DNA of 64,000 nt from positions 1 through 64,000 of the forward strand of contig NZ_JADOTW010000011.1 of NCBI RefSeq assembly GCF_015645095.1, read 5' to 3'. Positions 60,704 through 64,000 of this stretch are shown piece by piece (the first letter of the stretch is position 1; the number at the start of each line of letters is the position of its first letter). Made by a program: the position numbers and the translations under genes. Origin of the DNA: Halomonas sp. 328 (GTDB lineage Bacteria; Pseudomonadota; Gammaproteobacteria; Pseudomonadales; Halomonadaceae). The notes beneath the pieces were generated by a model. It did not search any database. It worked only from the letters and a program-made list of their open reading frames with translations, and was not told the DNA's origin.

Positions 60704-61156
60704 GTCTCTCGATTCCGGGTCGGCCCCGATCCACGCGGGAGCTTTCCGGCCAGCTTTCTCCTCGAATTCTCCCTTCTCGGGCTTGACAACCTTCTCGAGT
60801 TGTCCACCTCGGCTGTCATTCTTCTGTCATCCTGTGCACAACCCGGCGGCGACCCGCATGGTTGCGGCAATTCTTATTTTATTTGTTTAAAATCAATAGC
60901 TTATAAATGGCTAAAAATTGAGCAATCTAAGCGTAACCCCCTTGTCATGGCGTCTGCTGAGCCTTGTCTCAAGGTTGTGAACAGTGTTATCCACAGATTA
61001 TGTGGACAAGCGCCGGGGTGGGGGTAAGTCGTGCCGGCGTGGAAGTTTCGTGGGAATCCAGGCGCCGGGCGGGCGGGGGTTGTGCGGGGGCTATGCGGGG
61101 GCTATGGCGAGGGGGAATCGGCGTGATCGGGAGGGGGGATCCCCTCCCTCGGGACG
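60704..61156. other. 453-nt intergenic region with DnaA-box-like motifs and A+T-rich core
   Basis: No gene is evident. DnaA-like boxes are TTATCCACA (60987-60995, perfect consensus), TGTGGACAA (61001-61009, reverse orientation, one mismatch) and TGTGCACAA (60833-60841). Between them lies the most A+T-rich stretch of the window (about 60868-60935). Plasmid genes are absent. This could be a DnaA-titration or regulatory site, or an origin-like region. It is not accompanied by dnaA, dnaN or gidA. Confidence 0.5.
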
Positions 61157-62038
61157 TCAGTCGCGTTGCAGTCGCTTGAGCAGCGACGAGGTATCCCAGC
61201 GGCCGCCCCCCATCGCCTGGACGTCGCCATAGAACTGATCCACCAGGGCGGTCACTGGCAGGCGAGCCCCCAGCTCCCGGGCCTGGTCGAGGCAGATGGC
61301 CAGGTCCTTGCGCATCCAGTCCACCGCGAAGCCGTGGTCATAGTCGCCCTCGATCATGGTGCGGTGGCGATTGTCCATCTGCCAGGAGCCGGCGGCGCCC
61401 TGGGAGATCACCTCGATCACCCGCTGCGGGTCCAGGCCCGCCTTGTCGGCCAGGTGCAGCCCTTCCGCCAGGCCCTGGACCACGCCGGCCACGCAGATCT
61501 GGTTGACCATCTTGGTGAGCTGGCCACTGCCGGCGGGGCCCATCAGGGTCACCGCCTTGGCGTAGTGGGTCAGGGTCGCCTCGACCCGGGCGAAGGCCGT
61601 GGCCTCGCCGCCGCACATGACGGTCAGGGCGCCGTTCTCGGCGCCCTGCTGGCCGCCGGAGACCGGGGCATCGAGGAAGTCGATGCCGGCCTCGCGACAG
61701 GCGGCGTCGAGCTCCTGGGCCAGGCTCGCCGAGGCGGTGGTGTGATCGACCAGCAGGCTGCCCGGGGCCAGGCCTTGCAGGGCGCCATCCTCGCCGGTGG
61801 TCACCTGGCGTACATCATCGTCATTGCCGACGCAGACCAGCACCAGGTCGGCGCCGCTGGCGGCTTCCCGGGGCGTGGGGTGGTGGCTGCCGCCATGCTC
61901 GGCGACGAAGGCCTCGGCCTTGTTGGCGCTGCGGTTGTAGACGCGGACCGAGAGGCCCGCCCTGGCCAGGTGGCCGGCCATGGGGTAGCCCATGACGCCC
62001 AGGCCGATAAAGGCGACGGTGGCGATGGTGGATGACAT
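61157..62038 (-). CDS. 3-hydroxyisobutyrate dehydrogenase-family NAD(P) oxidoreductase
   Basis: This 293-residue beta-hydroxyacid dehydrogenase begins TVAFIGLGVMGYPMAGHLAR, the GLGxMGxxM family start with Rossmann NAD(P) binding. The substrate motif DFLDAPVSGGQQGAENG and catalytic Lys in GSGQLTKMVNQ are present. GarR/GlxR (tartronate semialdehyde reductase) and 3-hydroxyisobutyrate dehydrogenases cannot be told apart from the sequence alone. It lies downstream of gltA on the same strand but behind a terminator. Confidence 0.9.
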   Translation of the reverse strand: MSSTIATVAFIGLGVMGYPMAGHLARAGLSVRVYNRSANKAEAFVAEHGGSHHPTPREAASGADLVLVCVGNDDDVRQVTTGEDGALQGLAPGSLLVDHTTASASLAQELDAACREAGIDFLDAPVSGGQQGAENGALTVMCGGEATAFARVEATLTHYAKAVTLMGPAGSGQLTKMVNQICVAGVVQGLAEGLHLADKAGLDPQRVIEVISQGAAGSWQMDNRHRTMIEGDYDHGFAVDWMRKDLAICLDQARELGARLPVTALVDQFYGDVQAMGGGRWDTSSLLKRLQRD

Positions 62039-62067
62039 GGTAAGGCTCCTCTGTGTGACGGGGGAAA

Positions 62068-62099
62068 CACAGAAGGCCGCCCGGGGGCGGCCTTCTGTG
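62068..62099 (-). terminator. terminator of gltA
   Basis: CACAGAAGGCCGCC and its exact complement form a 14-bp stem with a 4-nt loop. On the minus strand it is followed by TTT, just downstream of the gltA stop. Confidence 0.85.
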
Positions 62100-62118
62100 G
62101 TCTGCGTTACGCTAGCGC

Positions 62119-63405
<1,287 letters not shown>

Positions 63406-63482
63406 GCCGGCCTCCTCTATCTCTTTCGTTTCGGACGATAAGTCGTTGTCTCGCTTGCCATGCTGGCGTAAAAAGTTCGCCC

Positions 63483-63510
63483 ACTATAGAAGCGTGTCGG
63501 GGATTGTCAA
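63483..63510 (-). promoter_or_regulatory. gltA: gltA promoter
   Basis: On the minus strand, TTGACA (63510-63505) and TATAGT (63488-63483) are separated by 16 nt. A perfect -35 and good -10 place the start about 72 nt upstream of the gltA ATG. Confidence 0.75.
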
Positions 63511-63647
63511 TTAGCCGAAAGGCCCCTTGATTATACCGCTGGGGATTCTTGTATGGTATCTGTATAGATGTTGCTGCCCTGCATCATTGTGCGCTTCTGG
63601 TGGTGGCGGTCAAGGCTAAACCATGGTCGTGTTCGATACGGTTAGGT

Positions 63648-63676
63648 TTGTCATGGTTAGCCCTTGTCCCTATAAT
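63648..63676 (+). promoter_or_regulatory. sdh operon promoter
   Basis: TTGTCA (63648-63653) and TATAAT (63671-63676) are separated by 17 nt, close to perfect sigma70. Transcription would begin near 63683, leaving a leader of about 120 nt. Confidence 0.8.
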
Positions 63677-63748
63677 CCACCCCGCGCGACTGGCAGGAAT
63701 GGAGTCGTGCCGACTTGGCAAACGGCCGAGCCCTTCCTCAAAACCACC

Positions 63749-63783
63749 GCCCGCTTGGGCCTTGCCCCAACCAGGAAGCGGGC
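63749..63783 (+). promoter_or_regulatory. hairpin in sdhC leader
   Basis: GCCCGCTT and AAGCGGGC form a perfect 8-bp stem around a 19-nt loop, ending 21 nt before the GTG start. It could affect ribosome access or be a target for small-RNA control of sdh; this is inference. Confidence 0.5.
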
Positions 63784-63804
63784 CAAGAGAGTGTGTATAG
63801 AGCC

Positions 63805-64000
63805 GTGAATAGCAAACGACCCGTAAACCTCGACCTGACGACGATCAAGATGCCGCTCCCGGCGCTGACGTCGATCACCCACCGCATCACCGGCATCATC
63901 CTCTTCATTGGGCTGATCTTTGCCTTCTGGGCGCTGGATAAGTCGCTCTCCTCCCCCGAAGGATTCGACGCCGTCAGTCATGCCCTCTCCAATAACTTCC
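63805..64000 (+). CDS. sdhC: succinate dehydrogenase cytochrome b556 subunit (partial)
   Basis: Only the first 65 codons are inside the window; the gene runs off the right edge. GTG start at 63805, then NSKRPVNLDLTTIKMPLPAL. The SdhC signature SITHRITG follows, including the His and Arg at the quinone/heme site, and then the first membrane helix (IILFIGLIFAFWALD). The protein anchors complex II in the inner membrane together with SdhD. Its place opposite gltA supports the call. Confidence 0.93.
   Translation, partial: MNSKRPVNLDLTTIKMPLPALTSITHRITGIILFIGLIFAFWALDKSLSSPEGFDAVSHALSNNF

Larger units (their letters stand above)
63406..63804. other. divergent gltA-sdhC control region
   Basis: This 399-nt region has no gene. 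It holds the two promoters listed separately and a hairpin near the sdhC start. The A+T-rich segment around 63510-63570, between the two promoters, is a likely site for regulators of central metabolism; no definite CRP or ArcA site was recognised. Confidence 0.6.

Overview
The window is GC-rich bacterial chromosome, most likely from a halomonad-type gammaproteobacterium. The basis is the very high GC content, gltX followed by tRNA-Ala/tRNA-Glu, gltA divergent from sdhC, an AcrAB-TolC-type efflux operon with a TtgR-like TetR regulator, and iron uptake through a TonB receptor plus a FecBCDE-type ABC importer. The genus is an inference from gene content and style. No phage, insertion sequence or CRISPR array was seen.

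Layout. 0.1-8 kb: housekeeping and accessory genes (VOC protein, EF-G-like GTPase, Mut7-C RNase, EamA and LysE exporters, MOSC protein, lipase-like protein). 8-14 kb: an iron-siderophore importer read leftward (receptor, then binding protein, two permeases, ATPase). The receptor and binding-protein promoters each carry a Fur-box-like site and, 22-23 nt further out, a nearly identical 32-bp element with a CGAACG-N3-CGTTCG core. 14.1-15.1 kb: an ACR3/bile-acid-symporter-like transporter. 15.2-23.9 kb: a heme-oxidoreductase locus, the most unusual part of the window. It has a plant alpha-dioxygenase/cyclooxygenase-like heme protein, a catalase-like lipoprotein, a 149-residue unknown protein and, divergently, a 423-residue membrane protein plus an 875-residue fusion of a DyP peroxidase to a catalase-like domain. 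The domains fit a fatty-acid dioxygenation and hydroperoxide-processing (oxylipin-like) system, but that function is inferred.

24-32 kb: YCII protein, PQQ dehydrogenase coupled to an epoxide-hydrolase-like gene, cupin/LysR pair, alcohol dehydrogenase, universal stress protein. 32.3-40.6 kb: an envelope protease island with an HEYGH metallopeptidase-like protein, a papain-like protease with a DUF4384-like region, and a 1621-residue TPR-OmpA-WD40-caspase protein, followed by a secreted protein and a lipoprotein. 40.7-43.9 kb: 2OG-Fe(II) oxygenase, two Nudix hydrolases, NIF3-like protein, fasciclin protein. A 92-bp tandem duplication between the oxygenase and one Nudix gene creates two overlapping 31-codon mini-ORFs. 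44-52.4 kb: the RND efflux operon (outer-membrane factor, adaptor, pump) and its probable TetR repressor, with a hydrolase gene bracketed by 30-bp direct repeats next to the repressor.

52.5-64 kb: M14-type deacylase, dusA, small envelope and regulatory genes (TraR/DksA, XRE, LysR), SDR, gltX, the tRNA pair with a consensus sigma70 promoter, an A+T-rich non-coding stretch with DnaA-box-like motifs, a beta-hydroxyacid dehydrogenase, gltA, and the start of sdhC cut by the window end.
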